DNA of 64,000 nucleotides from Lentzea sp. NBRC 105346 (GCF_030269605.1 NZ_BSTQ01000004.1:248001-312000); one strand, 5' to 3'. Shown: positions 49,608 to 59,418, counted from the stretch's first letter. Notes: generated by a model not told the origin, from the letters alone. Program-made: numbers and translations.

Positions 49608-52600
49608 ATGATCGATGGGGGCAGGGGCCGGCGGCTGCGGGGAGGTGTGTTCGGGTCGCTGGCACGCCTCGACCTGATCATTCTGGTCTCGCTGGTCCTC
49701 GCGTGGTCGCCGCTCGGGATCGCCGCGTTCTACACGTTCGTCGGCAGCAACACGGGCAACACCTTCAGCACGCCCGCCTGCCCGCAGGCCAAGGTCGCCT
49801 CGACCCAGTCGGGCACGGAGGTCACGACGACCGCGGGCACCGTCACGGTGAACATCACCTCGGTCGACCCCGCGAAGTCGTTCCTCCAGTTCAGCACGTC
49901 GTCGAACAGCAGCCGGCCGGTCGGCTCCACCATCCGCGGCCGCATCGCCAGCGCCACCACGCTCGAGTTCGCCAGGGTGACCGACGAGGTGTCCCCGCCG
50001 ACGATCACCGTGCGGTGGTCGGTGACGCAGTACTCGTGCGGCGTGCAGGTCCAGCGCGGCGCGGTCACCCAGACCGCCGCCACGACGGACGTGCCCATCA
50101 CGCCGGTGGCGTCGACCAACCGCGCGTTCCTGAGCTGGTCGAAGACCGTGGATCCGACCGAACAGGACTGGGGGCCCGCCGACCAGACGGCCGGCAGCCT
50201 GACCGCGACGAACAACATCCGGTTCGAGTCGAACACCGCGCAGGGCGGCAGCAGCGGGTCGGAGGTCTCCTGGTACGACGCGACCTGGCTGTACCGCAAG
50301 GTGCTCACCATCGACCACACGAAGGTCACCGGCACGCACACGAACTTCCCGGTGCTCGTCAGCATCACCGATCCGGACCTCGCCTCGTACGCCCAGGCGG
50401 ACTCGGACGACATCCTGTTCACGTCGTCGGACGGCACCACGAAGCTCAGCCACGAGATCGAGACGTTCAACTCCGGCACCGGCCAGCTGGTCGCCTGGGT
50501 CAAGCTGCCCACCCTGCCCAGCTCGACCGACACGGCGCTGTACCTGTACTACGGCAACGCTTCCGTGAGCAGTCAGCAGGCCGCCACGGCGACCTGGCCC
50601 AGTCAGTACAGGTCGGTGTGGCACCTGAAGGAGGATCCGACCGGAACCGCGCCGCAGTTCAAGGACTCCACCGCCAACGCCAACCACGGCACCAACCAGG
50701 GCGCCATGCCCGTGGGCTCTCAGGTGGCGGGCAAGGTCAACGGCTCGATCACGCTCGACGGCGGCAACGACTACATCTCCACGGCGAACCAGCAGACCAA
50801 CCCGCAGAACTTCGCGATCGGCGGATGGTTCAAGACGACCACCGCCTCGGGCAAGAAGATCATCGGGTTCGAGACGGCGCAGACGGGCACGTCCACGAGC
50901 GCCTACGACCGGCAGATGTACGTAGGCACCGACGGCAAGCTCCGCTTCGGTGTCAACAGCGTCAACGGCAACGACCTGATCATCTCCACCGGCACCGTGA
51001 CCGACGGCAACTGGCACCACGCCGTCGGCTACCTCGACCAGGCCGGTGCCACCCTCGGCCTCTACCTGGACGGCGTGCTCCAGGGGACCAAGTCCAGCCC
51101 CAACGCCGAGGCCTACAACGGCTACTGGCGTATCGGTTCCTACTGGGCTCCCGAGCCTTTCTGGCCGCTGGGCGTCAACGGCTACTTCCCCGGCAGCGTC
51201 GACGAGTTCCGCGTCACCGACACGGTGCCGACCGCGGGGTGGATCAGCACCCAGTACAACAACCAGAACTCGCCGTCGACCTTCATGACGCTCGGCAGCG
51301 CCGAGTCGCAGTCCACGGCCCCCTGGTACAGCTCCAGCTGGCAGTACCGCAAGGTGCTCACCGTCGACAAGACGAAGGTCGCGGGCTCGCTCACGGACTT
51401 CCCGGTGTTGGTGAGCATCACGGCCACCGACCTCGCCACGTACGCCCAGTCCGACGCCGACGACATCATGTTCACGTCGTCGGACGGCACCACCAAGCTG
51501 AGCCACGAGATCGAGTCGTACAACTCCGGTACCGGCGCGCTGGTCGCCTGGGTCAAGGTTCCGTCGCTGACGAGCGCCGCGAACACGAGACTGCACATGT
51601 ACTACGGCAACGCGTCGGTCGCGAGCCAGCAGAACGCCACCGCAGTCTGGGACGCGAACGTCAAGACCGTGTTGCACCTCAAGGAGAACCCGACCGGTAC
51701 GGCACCGCAGTTCAAGGACTCCAGCAGCAACACCAACCACGGCACCGCGCAGGGCACGATGCTCGCGGGCGCCCAGGTCTCCGGCAAGATCAACGGCTCG
51801 CTCACCCTCGACGGCACCGACGACTACGTCTCCACCACGAACCAGCTGTCCAACCCGCAGAACTTCATGGAGAGCGTCTGGTTCAAGACGACCACGGCGT
51901 CGGGCAAGAAGGTGCTCGGCTTCGAGCAGGTGCAGGTCGGCACGGGCGCGGGCAGCTACGACCGGCACATCTACGTCGGCACCGACGGCAAGGTCTACTT
52001 CGGAGTCAACGACGGCGCGGGCACGAACGTCGCCATCGCCTCGACCGGCACGGTCACCGACGGGCTGTGGCACCAGGCCGTGGGATACCGCGACGACGCC
52101 AGCGACACGATCGGCCTGTACCTGGACGGGACACTGCAGACGACCACGGCCAGCACGCAGGCGCAGCCCTACGACGGTTACCTGCGCATCGGCGCCTACC
52201 GGTCGCTCGGGCCGAACTGGCCGCAGGCCGGCGGGCACGGCTACTTTCCCGGCAGCGTCGATGAAGTCCGGTTCCACGACATCGTGCGCAGCTCGGCGTT
52301 CATCAGCACCCAGTGGAACAACCAGAACTCGCCGTCGACCTTCCTGTCCGTGGGAGCGGCGCAGACGCAGTCGAACTGGTACAGCAGCAGCTGGCAGTAC
52401 CGGAAGCCCGTCACGATCGACAAGACCAAGGTCGGCGCGGGCACGCACACCAACTTCCCGGTGCTCGTCGGGCGGACGGACTTCGGTCTCGTCGGCCGGA
52501 CCCAGTCGCAGGGCCAGGACATCCTGTTCACCCTGGCGGACGGAGTCACGAAGCTCGACCACCAGATCGAGTACTACAACTCGGCCACCGGGCAGATGTA

Positions 52601-55600
52601 CATCTGGGTCAGGATGCCGACGCTGACCAACGTGGCCAACACGACGATCTACATGTACTACGGCAACCCCGGCGCGAGCAGCCAGCAGAACGCCGCCGGG
52701 GTGTGGGGCAGCGACCACTACGGTGTCTGGCACCTGAACGAGACGGTCAACACGAACACGGGCGGTTTCCAGGACTCCTCGTCGGCGGCCAACCACGCGA
52801 CGTACCGCGGCACGTCGGGCGCCACCAACAACTCGGACTTCAGCCTCGCGCTCGACGGCACCGACGACTACCTGTCGACCACGAACCAGCACACGGGCAG
52901 CGGTCCGCAGGTCGTCACCGTCGAGGCGTGGGCCAAGACCTCGAGCGCGTCCGGCAAGCCGATCGTCAGCCTCGACGGAGGGCAGACGGGCACCGCCTCC
53001 GGTCTCTGGGACCGCCAGCTGTACATCGGTACCGACGGCAGAGCCCGGTTCATGATCTACAACGCCGCGTACGCGGTCGCGGTCAGCACCAACTCCACCT
53101 ATGCCGACGGGAACTGGCACCACCTCACCGGCACCTACAGCAACGTCAGCCAGACCGTGACGCTCTACGTGGACGGCGTGGCGCAGACACCGGTGACCGG
53201 CGTCACGTCAGCCGAGTCCGATCCCGGCTGGTGGCGCATCGGCAGCTACCACGCGTCGAGCAGCGTGGCCGGCGCGAACGGCTACTTCCCCGGCAGCATC
53301 GACGAGGTGCGGGTCGCCTCCGTGGTCCGGTCGGCGGGCTGGATCCAGACCGACTTCAACGAGCAGAACAATCCTTCGGTGTTCACGATTCTCGGCTCCG
53401 AGCAGACCAGGGTCGTCCAGCCGCACACGATCTGGTGGCAGGTGGTCGAGTTCACCAACGCCGCCGACATCAACGTCCAGCGCGGCACCACCTCGCTGAC
53501 CGGGACCACACTGTCCACTCCGGTCACTCTCGCCACGGCGGTCGACCTGAGCCGGACGTTCGTCACCGCCGAGTTCACCAGCAGTGGCGTGGGCGCCGAC
53601 ATCGGCGCCCGCATGATCCGCGCGCGGCTCACCGGCACCACCACGCTGACGATCGACAGATCCGTGTATGGCACACCGGATTCGATCGAGCTGATCACCT
53701 GGCAGGTGGTCGAGTTGAAGGACGGCTCGCGGGTGCAGTCCGGCTCGGCCTCGTTCGCCAACGGCGCGCCCACGGCGACCCCGACGCTGACGGCGGTCGA
53801 CACGTCCAGGGCCACGGCGTTCGCGTCGGTCCGGATGGCCTCGGGGCTCGCCGCGGGCCGCTCGGACTACGTCGGTGACGACAATCTCGGCGTGGCCTCG
53901 GCGACGGTGACGGTCACGTCCGCCACGCAGCTCACGCTGACGCGCGCCAACCTGTCCGGTGCGGCCGACATCGCGTGGTTCGTGGTCGAGTGGGGTGGTC
54001 CGACGTGGTGGAACGCGAACTACGCGCAACGTCACGTCATCACGGTCACGACCACGACCGCCGCCTCACCGGCCGACTACACGCAGTCCGTCACGTTCGA
54101 CCACGCCGCCATGGTGTCCGCGGGTACCGCGCAGGCCGACGGCGACGACGTGCGCGTCCTCTACTGGAACGGCTCGACGTGGACGGAGCTGGACCGCGTG
54201 CTCGACGACTACTCGTCGTGGAACAGCACGACCACCCAGCTGTGGTTCAAGCTGCCCACGGCCATCGGCGCGAGTTCCAGTGACGGCAGCTATTTCCTCT
54301 ACCACGCCAACCCGTCCGCGGCGAGTCCGCCGGTCACCAAGTCCAATGTGTACGTTTACGCGGACGGCTTCGAGAGTGGGCTGACCAACTGGAACGCCTG
54401 GTACGACAACAACTGGCAGTACCGCAAGAAGATCACGCTCACCGCGGCCCAGATCTCCGGCACGAACACGGACTTCCCCGTGCTGATCAGTGCGACGGAC
54501 TCGGCGCTGATCACCAAGGCGCAGACCGACGCCGACGACATCCTGTTCACCGCGGGCGACGGCGTCACCAAGCTCAAGCACGAGGTGGAGAAGTACACAT
54601 CGGGCACCGGGCAGATCATCGCGTGGGTGAAGATGCCGACGCTGTCCAGCACGTCGAACGAGCTGTACATGTACTACGGCAACGCTTCCGCGTCCGCCCA
54701 GTCGGATCCGGCGAACGTGTGGACCAACGGCTTCGCCGGTGTGTACCACCTCAAGGAGAACCCGACGAACCCCGGTACCAACGAGATCAAGGACAGCACG
54801 GCCAACGGCTACCACGGCAGCTCGAGCGGAAGCATGACGTCGTCGAACCAGGTGGCGGGCAACATCGACGGCTCGGTCAGCTTCGACGGCACCGACGACA
54901 AGATCCCCACCGCCGACTACGCGGACGGCGCGAGCGTGAGCCAGCTCAGCATCTCCGCGTGGGTTTCTCCCGCCGTGGCGAAGAACCAGCGGCTGATCGC
55001 CAAGTCCACCACCGCGTCCAACACCGTGGCCAACGACTGGAGCTGGGCGCTCGGCATCGACGCGACGAACATCAAGGCCTCGGTCGGCACCGCGAGCAAC
55101 GGCGGCATCCCGATCGAGCTCACCCTGGCGAGCGCCGTTCCGCTGACGCCGACCTGGACCTACATCACGATGACCTACGACGGCAGCACTATCAGGGCGT
55201 ACAAGAACGGTGCGGTGCTGGGCTCCGCCGTCCAGACGGGCACGGTCACCGACATCACGCCGCGGGTCACGCTCGGAAACTACGACGGCACCACGGACCG
55301 CTACCTCAACGGCAGGCTCGACGAGGCGCGCGTCGCCACGACGGCGCGGTCCGCCGGGTGGTTCCTGACCGAGTACAACAACCAGAGCAACCCGGCCGGG
55401 TTCCACACGTTCGCGTCCGAGGAGACGCCTGGGAGTGGGACCGTCTACACCGTCGCGAGCGACCAGGTGCACTCCGGCGCCAACGCCCTCAAGGTGCTGC
55501 CGACCGCCGTCGCGGGAAACCTGCTGACCGCGAAGAACGTGAGTCTGGCCGACGTCGAGTTCGACGCGTTCTGGCGGCTGTCGTCGACCAGTTCGTTCGA

Positions 55601-55994
55601 CGTGGCGCAGAGCGTCCGCGCGGGCATCTCGGCGCCCTCCAACGGGTATCTCGGCTCGCTGTCCTCGACCGGATTCCTGAGAACCGGCAAGGACATCAAC
55701 GGCACGTACTCGACGTTCGCCACGGCGAGCAGCAACACGTGCCCCGGCGCCGGCGGCTGGGCGAAGGTGAGCGTGAAGATCGTCGGCACGACGCTGAACG
55801 TCGTCTGCCGCACCCCTTCGCTAGCGCTCGCCGTCGGTCCGTCGAGCACCGGCGCGGAGCTCACGTCCGGAACCGTCGGCTTCCGCACGTCGGCCGTGCC
55901 GGCGGGGCAGAACCTGTGGGTGGACGACGTCACCGTGCGCAAGCTCATCAGCCCGGAGCCGGCCGCGACGGTGGGTGCCGCGGACCGACCTTGA
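49608..55994 (+). CDS. Giant secreted DUF2341/LamG repeat protein with TasA-type N-terminus
   Basis: 2128 residues from an ATG at 49608. The N-terminus has one hydrophobic helix (LIILVSLVLAWSPLGIAAFY) followed by TFVGSNTGNTFST, nearly the same as in the TasA/CalY-like protein at 56113. This suggests SipW-type processing. DUF2341 modules start near residues 222, 573, 924, 1467 and 1599 (WYxxxWQYRKxxTID). Each is usually paired with a LamG/concanavalin A-like domain containing WHHAVGY and YFPGSVDEFRV. Two shorter WQVVEF beta repeats lie at about 1275-1455, and a final beta-sandwich is near 1945-2118. No sortase motif or catalytic site. It probably binds glycans or forms fibres outside the cell. 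Confidence 0.9.
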   Translation: MIDGGRGRRLRGGVFGSLARLDLIILVSLVLAWSPLGIAAFYTFVGSNTGNTFSTPACPQAKVASTQSGTEVTTTAGTVTVNITSVDPAKSFLQFSTSSNSSRPVGSTIRGRIASATTLEFARVTDEVSPPTITVRWSVTQYSCGVQVQRGAVTQTAATTDVPITPVASTNRAFLSWSKTVDPTEQDWGPADQTAGSLTATNNIRFESNTAQGGSSGSEVSWYDATWLYRKVLTIDHTKVTGTHTNFPVLVSITDPDLASYAQADSDDILFTSSDGTTKLSHEIETFNSGTGQLVAWVKLPTLPSSTDTALYLYYGNASVSSQQAATATWPSQYRSVWHLKEDPTGTAPQFKDSTANANHGTNQGAMPVGSQVAGKVNGSITLDGGNDYISTANQQTNPQNFAIGGWFKTTTASGKKIIGFETAQTGTSTSAYDRQMYVGTDGKLRFGVNSVNGNDLIISTGTVTDGNWHHAVGYLDQAGATLGLYLDGVLQGTKSSPNAEAYNGYWRIGSYWAPEPFWPLGVNGYFPGSVDEFRVTDTVPTAGWISTQYNNQNSPSTFMTLGSAESQSTAPWYSSSWQYRKVLTVDKTKVAGSLTDFPVLVSITATDLATYAQSDADDIMFTSSDGTTKLSHEIESYNSGTGALVAWVKVPSLTSAANTRLHMYYGNASVASQQNATAVWDANVKTVLHLKENPTGTAPQFKDSSSNTNHGTAQGTMLAGAQVSGKINGSLTLDGTDDYVSTTNQLSNPQNFMESVWFKTTTASGKKVLGFEQVQVGTGAGSYDRHIYVGTDGKVYFGVNDGAGTNVAIASTGTVTDGLWHQAVGYRDDASDTIGLYLDGTLQTTTASTQAQPYDGYLRIGAYRSLGPNWPQAGGHGYFPGSVDEVRFHDIVRSSAFISTQWNNQNSPSTFLSVGAAQTQSNWYSSSWQYRKPVTIDKTKVGAGTHTNFPVLVGRTDFGLVGRTQSQGQDILFTLADGVTKLDHQIEYYNSATGQMYIWVRMPTLTNVANTTIYMYYGNPGASSQQNAAGVWGSDHYGVWHLNETVNTNTGGFQDSSSAANHATYRGTSGATNNSDFSLALDGTDDYLSTTNQHTGSGPQVVTVEAWAKTSSASGKPIVSLDGGQTGTASGLWDRQLYIGTDGRARFMIYNAAYAVAVSTNSTYADGNWHHLTGTYSNVSQTVTLYVDGVAQTPVTGVTSAESDPGWWRIGSYHASSSVAGANGYFPGSIDEVRVASVVRSAGWIQTDFNEQNNPSVFTILGSEQTRVVQPHTIWWQVVEFTNAADINVQRGTTSLTGTTLSTPVTLATAVDLSRTFVTAEFTSSGVGADIGARMIRARLTGTTTLTIDRSVYGTPDSIELITWQVVELKDGSRVQSGSASFANGAPTATPTLTAVDTSRATAFASVRMASGLAAGRSDYVGDDNLGVASATVTVTSATQLTLTRANLSGAADIAWFVVEWGGPTWWNANYAQRHVITVTTTTAASPADYTQSVTFDHAAMVSAGTAQADGDDVRVLYWNGSTWTELDRVLDDYSSWNSTTTQLWFKLPTAIGASSSDGSYFLYHANPSAASPPVTKSNVYVYADGFESGLTNWNAWYDNNWQYRKKITLTAAQISGTNTDFPVLISATDSALITKAQTDADDILFTAGDGVTKLKHEVEKYTSGTGQIIAWVKMPTLSSTSNELYMYYGNASASAQSDPANVWTNGFAGVYHLKENPTNPGTNEIKDSTANGYHGSSSGSMTSSNQVAGNIDGSVSFDGTDDKIPTADYADGASVSQLSISAWVSPAVAKNQRLIAKSTTASNTVANDWSWALGIDATNIKASVGTASNGGIPIELTLASAVPLTPTWTYITMTYDGSTIRAYKNGAVLGSAVQTGTVTDITPRVTLGNYDGTTDRYLNGRLDEARVATTARSAGWFLTEYNNQSNPAGFHTFASEETPGSGTVYTVASDQVHSGANALKVLPTAVAGNLLTAKNVSLADVEFDAFWRLSSTSSFDVAQSVRAGISAPSNGYLGSLSSTGFLRTGKDINGTYSTFATASSNTCPGAGGWAKVSVKIVGTTLNVVCRTPSLALAVGPSSTGAELTSGTVGFRTSAVPAGQNLWVDDVTVRKLISPEPAATVGAADRP

Positions 55995-56112
55995 GCAAGT
56001 CCACTCGTTGTGGTGAAAGAACTTCGGCGTCCGTAATGAGGTCCCCTTAACGAGGTCTGGGTGGTCATCAGCAGAGGTGTCTCTGCCCCTCATCAGGTGA
56101 ACGGAGCGCGAT

Positions 56113-56787
56113 GTGACGACTCCAGCATCAGTCGACCAGGAGGGCAGGTCCGACCGGCGACGGCTGCGCCGATCGATCCTCACCCTCACCATCTCCCTCG
56201 TGTCGGTCGGTGTGGCGCTGGTTTCGGCGCTCTACACCTTCACGGCGACCAACACCGGCAACACGTTCTCGACGGGGACCATCCACCTGTCGCTGACGCC
56301 GGCCACCGCGATGTTCACCTCGACCCTGAACCCCGGTGACACGGTCAACCGCAACATGAACGTCAACAACGACGGCACGATGCCGTTGCGCTACGCCATC
56401 ACCGGCCTGACGACCGCGTCGAGCGACGGGGTCGTCCCGGACCCGGACAGCCCGACGGTCAACACGCTGGCCGACGCCTTGCTGCTCACCATCAGGTCGG
56501 GAATCACGTCGGGCGCGTGCACGTCGGGCGACTACACGGGCGCGACCGTCGAGTACGGCCCGGGCCCGACCAGTGGCCTCACCGCGCTCGCGCTGGTCGG
56601 CAGCACGGCCCAGGGACAGCAGGACCCCAACGGCGCCTCGTTGCCCGGTGCGGACCGCGTGCTGGCGAACGGTGCCAGCGAGGACCTGTGCTTCACGGTC
56701 AGCCTGCCGTCCAACAACACGCTCCAGGGCTACAGCACCACGGTGACCTTCTCCTTCGTCGCCGAGCAGACGGCGAACAACCCGTGA
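56113..56787 (+). CDS. TasA/CalY-like protein with SipW-type signal sequence
   Basis: 224 residues, starting at GTG 56113 in ATGTGACG, 119 bp after the giant protein. The N-terminal hydrophobic helix (ILTLTISLVSVGVALVSALY) runs into TFTATNTGNTFSTGTIHLSL, the camelysin/TasA signature. A beta-rich body follows (VNRNMNVNNDGTMPLRYAIT) and ends VTFSFVAEQTANN. In Bacillus, TasA is cleaved by SipW and polymerises into matrix fibres. The SipW-type peptidase gene follows after 14 bp, a strong functional pairing. Polymerisation here is inferred. Confidence 0.85.
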   Translation: MTTPASVDQEGRSDRRRLRRSILTLTISLVSVGVALVSALYTFTATNTGNTFSTGTIHLSLTPATAMFTSTLNPGDTVNRNMNVNNDGTMPLRYAITGLTTASSDGVVPDPDSPTVNTLADALLLTIRSGITSGACTSGDYTGATVEYGPGPTSGLTALALVGSTAQGQQDPNGASLPGADRVLANGASEDLCFTVSLPSNNTLQGYSTTVTFSFVAEQTANNP

Positions 56788-56801
56788 TCGAGCGCTAGAA
56801 C

Positions 56802-57458
56802 GTGTCGCCGAGCGTGCACAGGACGACTGTCCGGACCGCACGGGTCCGGACAGTCGTCGGCGTTTGCGTCGAGATCGTGGGGTGGGTGCTGACCGGTGCC
56901 GTGGTCGCCCTCCTGATCGCGACGCTGATCCTGATGGCCCGTGGCTACCGGATGGTCGCGGTGACCAGTGGCAGCATGCGTCCCACCTATGACGTCGGCG
57001 ACGGCGTGCTGATCCGGCCGGGCGACGACGAGCCCATCAGGGTCGGTGATGTCGTGATCTTCAGTGCCGGCGAGAACATGGTGCCGACGATCCACCGGGT
57101 GGTGGGCGTCCAGGACGTGTTCGAGCGCGGACTGCACTACCGCACGAAGGGCGACGCGAACGCCGAGCCCGACCCGCAGTTGCTGAAGCCCGATGCCGTT
57201 CAGGCCAAGGCTTATGGCGTCGTTCCGTACGCCGGGCACGTCTTCGGCGCACTGTCCTCCACCACGGGACGCCTGGTGCTCATCGGGTTCCTGCTGCTGT
57301 GCGTCGGCCGGGAAATCGTGATCATCGTGCAGGTCAACCGGCGGCGGAGGCGGCGGGCCGCGGCACTGGCCGCTAAGACTCTTGTGGCGGAACCGGATCA
57401 GGACATTCCGGTGCCCGCGCCACGAGCGGACACCCCATCCCGCAAACCGGTCAGCTGA
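56802..57458 (+). CDS. SipW-type (ER-type) signal peptidase I
   Basis: 218 residues from a GTG. An N-terminal membrane helix is followed by the serine motif TSGSMRPT (catalytic S58) and VGDVVIF. ENMVPTIHRVVGV has His98 where bacterial SPases have Lys, the mark of the ER/archaeal/SipW class. Then come YRTKGDANAEPDP with the conserved acidic residue and a second membrane helix (LVLIGFLLLCVG). The C-terminus is an Arg-rich tail. It most probably cleaves the TasA-like protein and the giant DUF2341 protein, whose N-termini share the GNTFST motif. Confidence 0.92.
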   Translation: MSPSVHRTTVRTARVRTVVGVCVEIVGWVLTGAVVALLIATLILMARGYRMVAVTSGSMRPTYDVGDGVLIRPGDDEPIRVGDVVIFSAGENMVPTIHRVVGVQDVFERGLHYRTKGDANAEPDPQLLKPDAVQAKAYGVVPYAGHVFGALSSTTGRLVLIGFLLLCVGREIVIIVQVNRRRRRRAAALAAKTLVAEPDQDIPVPAPRADTPSRKPVS

Positions 57459-57516
57459 GTGCCGTTAGGGGCACCCTTGGGACGTCCCACGTCGCAAGGG
57501 TGCCCCTAACGGCACT
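57458..57516. repeat. Long perfect hairpin (22-bp stem)
   Basis: Arms 57458-57479 and 57495-57516 pair perfectly around a 15-base loop, starting within the signal peptidase stop codon. The arm begins AGTGCCGTTAGGGGCACC, related to the repeats at 2347-2433. It is both a terminator candidate and a member of a dispersed palindromic family. Confidence 0.8.
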
Positions 57517-57544
57517 TGAGCTTCGTGAAGGGGCAATGCTAAAA

Positions 57545-57580
57545 GTGCCGTCAGGGCCGCGAGTGCGGCCCTGACGGCAC
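57545..57580. terminator. Second hairpin, 16-bp stem
   Basis: A perfect stem (57545-57560 with 57565-57580) with loop GAGT lies between the convergent signal peptidase and small membrane protein genes. It shares the GTGCCGT arm end with the preceding hairpin. It probably terminates transcription from both sides. Confidence 0.75.
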
Positions 57581-57629
57581 CGGGGAACGCCCGCGCGGCA
57601 CGGTGCGCGGGCTCACCATTCACGGTCGG

Positions 57630-57803
57630 TCATGACGCCACCCTCCTCGTGCCGCGCAGCCCGAACCAGACCGCGGCACCGAGCAGGGCGACCGCGAAGA
57701 CGCCTTGCCACGCCGTGGGTTCGGCTGCCATCAGGAGGAGGTTGGCCGCGGCGAGCAGCCCGTAAACGCCGGTGAGAACCCAGCACTTTCCGTTGCCGGA
57801 CAT
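57630..57803 (-). CDS. Small two-helix membrane protein, 57 residues
   Basis: ATG at 57803 with GAGGAG seven bases upstream. It reads MSGNGKCWVLTGVYGLLAAA, followed by two hydrophobic helices (TGVYGLLAAANLLLMAA, GVFAVALLGAAVWFGL) and RGTRRVAS. It lies 11 bp downstream of the response regulator gene on the same strand and is probably co-transcribed. No family recognised. Confidence 0.6.
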   Translation of the reverse strand: MSGNGKCWVLTGVYGLLAAANLLLMAAEPTAWQGVFAVALLGAAVWFGLRGTRRVAS

Positions 57804-57814
57804 GGCGGATCTCC

Positions 57815-58546
57815 TCAGCGCTCGGCGTGGCCGGTGGTGCCGCTCTGCACCCGGTGGCGCGACTGCGCCGGCGGGCGGTAGCGGTAGCCGACGCCGCGCA
57901 CGGACTCGATCGGCGAGCTCGCCGAGTCGTCCCAGCCGAGCTTGCGGCGCAACCGGAGCACGGTGAACTTGACCCGGTCGGCACCGATGCCGGTGGGGTC
58001 CTCCCAGGCCTCGGCGAGGAGCTTGCGGGACGACAGCGTCACCCCCGCGTTGCGGGTGAGCGTGTTCAGCAGCCGGAACTCGATCGGGGTCAGCGACACC
58101 TCGCGTTCGTCGACGTGGACGAGCCGCGCCATCGGGTCGATGCGCAACGTCCCGTCGTCGTAGACGCGTTCGGCCCACTGGGCTGGGCGGGCCCGGCGCA
58201 GCAGCGCTTCCACCCGTGCCACCAGCTCGCCGTTGGTGAACGGTTTGGTCAGGTAGTCGTCGGCGCCCGCACGCAGGCCGCGGATCTTGTCGGACTCCTG
58301 GTCGCGCGCGCTGAGCAGCAGCACCGGCACGTCGCTGAGATCACGGATGCGTTCGAGGGCGTCCAGCCCGTCCATGCCGGGGAGCCCGATGTCGAGCACG
58401 ACGAGGTCCGGTTTGGACTCGAAGACAGCGCGTAGTCCCGAGCGTCCATCGCCTGCGCGCTCCACCTGGTAGTTGCTCCTGGCCAGGAGCAGCGCGACGA
58501 TCCGGGCGATGTCCGGGTCATCCTCGACAACGAGCACCCGCGGCAT
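57815..58546 (-). CDS. OmpR/PhoB-family response regulator
   Basis: 243 residues from the ATG at 58546 with GGAGGAA upstream. The receiver is complete: acidic residues in VVEDDPD (residues 7-13), phospho-site D52 (VVLDIGLPG), LLLSAR and K101 (LTKPF). The winged-helix output domain spans LRIDPMARLVHVDEREVSL to ESVRGVGYRYRPP. No histidine kinase gene is adjacent, so it is an orphan within this window. Genes controlled are unknown; the neighbouring prepilin peptidase and Tad genes are possible. Confidence 0.93.
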   Translation of the reverse strand: MPRVLVVEDDPDIARIVALLLARSNYQVERAGDGRSGLRAVFESKPDLVVLDIGLPGMDGLDALERIRDLSDVPVLLLSARDQESDKIRGLRAGADDYLTKPFTNGELVARVEALLRRARPAQWAERVYDDGTLRIDPMARLVHVDEREVSLTPIEFRLLNTLTRNAGVTLSSRKLLAEAWEDPTGIGADRVKFTVLRLRRKLGWDDSASSPIESVRGVGYRYRPPAQSRHRVQSGTTGHAER

Positions 58547-58716
58547 GGTTCCTCCAGGGCGATCAACTTCTTGTCCAACGTATGTCGGCGCCAGTAAGAT
58601 CACGTTCTCGTCACCCGGTCGAGTTTTGCGAATGTTCGGAGGGTGACGGTTGGGGTGAGAACCGTGGGACTGTCACGCGGGTGAGCGACATGGAAGGTGT
58701 CGCCAAGGGGTGTGTT

Positions 58717-59418
58717 TCAGCCGAGAGTCACGAATAGCGCCACGAAAGTGCCATAGACCATGAACGGTCCCAACGGTAGATCGCTGCGGAGGGTGACGCG
58801 TCTCGTCACCACCAGTGCCAGGCCCGTGAGTCCACACAGGACGAATGTCAGCACGGTCGCGAGCAACACGGCGGTCCACCCCATCCACCCGAGCGCCATG
58901 CCCAGCAGGCCCGCCAGCTTGACGTCGCCGAGGCCCAACTGCCCCGGTTTCATCAGCGCCAGCAGCAAGTAGTACACGACGAGCACGAGAGCCGCGAGCA
59001 CCGCGTGGAACAACCGCTCGGGCGCGTTCAACGCCGCCGCGGTGAACAGGGCGGCGAGCACCGGGTAGGTGGGCAGCGTCAGCCGGTCCGGCAGGCGGTA
59101 GACCAGCAGGTCGATCGTCGCGAGTGCCACGCACACCACGGCCAGCCAGGCGAACGCGATCACCTCCGGTCGCGGTCCGGCCACCAGGGCGATCGAGCCG
59201 AGCAGTGCCGCCGTCAGCACTTCCGTTGTCCCGCAGGACAATGCGACGCGCGTGCGACACGACGGGCAGCGGCACGAGACGGTGGGGCTCAGCGGGAAAC
59301 CGCAGCGGGGGCACGTCGTCCGCTCCGGCGCGTCCGCGGGAACCGACAGCCGGAAGACGGCCGCCCTGACCCAGGGGCCGGCCAGTGCTCCGGCCGTCGT
59401 CGCAAGCGCCACGGTCAT
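58717..59418 (-). CDS. Prepilin peptidase (A24/TadV-like) with zinc-ribbon
   Basis: 233 residues from the ATG at 59418. It is an integral membrane aspartyl protease that cleaves type IV/Flp prepilins. The active-site Asp residues are D103 (TIDLLVYRLPD) and D165 (GLGDVKLAG). About seven membrane helices are present. Between the first and second helix lies a cytoplasmic loop with paired cysteines (TTCPRCGFPL, CRCPSCRT), as in the four-Cys loop of PilD. It has no N-methyltransferase-length domain. It is divergent from the flp gene with 200 bp between, so it is likely the processing enzyme for that pilin. Confidence 0.92.
   Translation of the reverse strand: MTVALATTAGALAGPWVRAAVFRLSVPADAPERTTCPRCGFPLSPTVSCRCPSCRTRVALSCGTTEVLTAALLGSIALVAGPRPEVIAFAWLAVVCVALATIDLLVYRLPDRLTLPTYPVLAALFTAAALNAPERLFHAVLAALVLVVYYLLLALMKPGQLGLGDVKLAGLLGMALGWMGWTAVLLATVLTFVLCGLTGLALVVTRRVTLRSDLPLGPFMVYGTFVALFVTLG

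Noticed and set aside
49590-53123. A 1177-codon open frame antisense to the giant DUF2341 gene
   Set aside because: It is Arg/Val/Gly/Asp-biased with no domain, typical of the complementary frame in repetitive high-GC coding DNA; the plus-strand frame has clear domains over the same span.
57609-57633. Six-codon frame (MTDREW) after the small membrane protein gene
   Set aside because: Too short to judge and no conserved context; it may be a chance ATG overlapping the stop.
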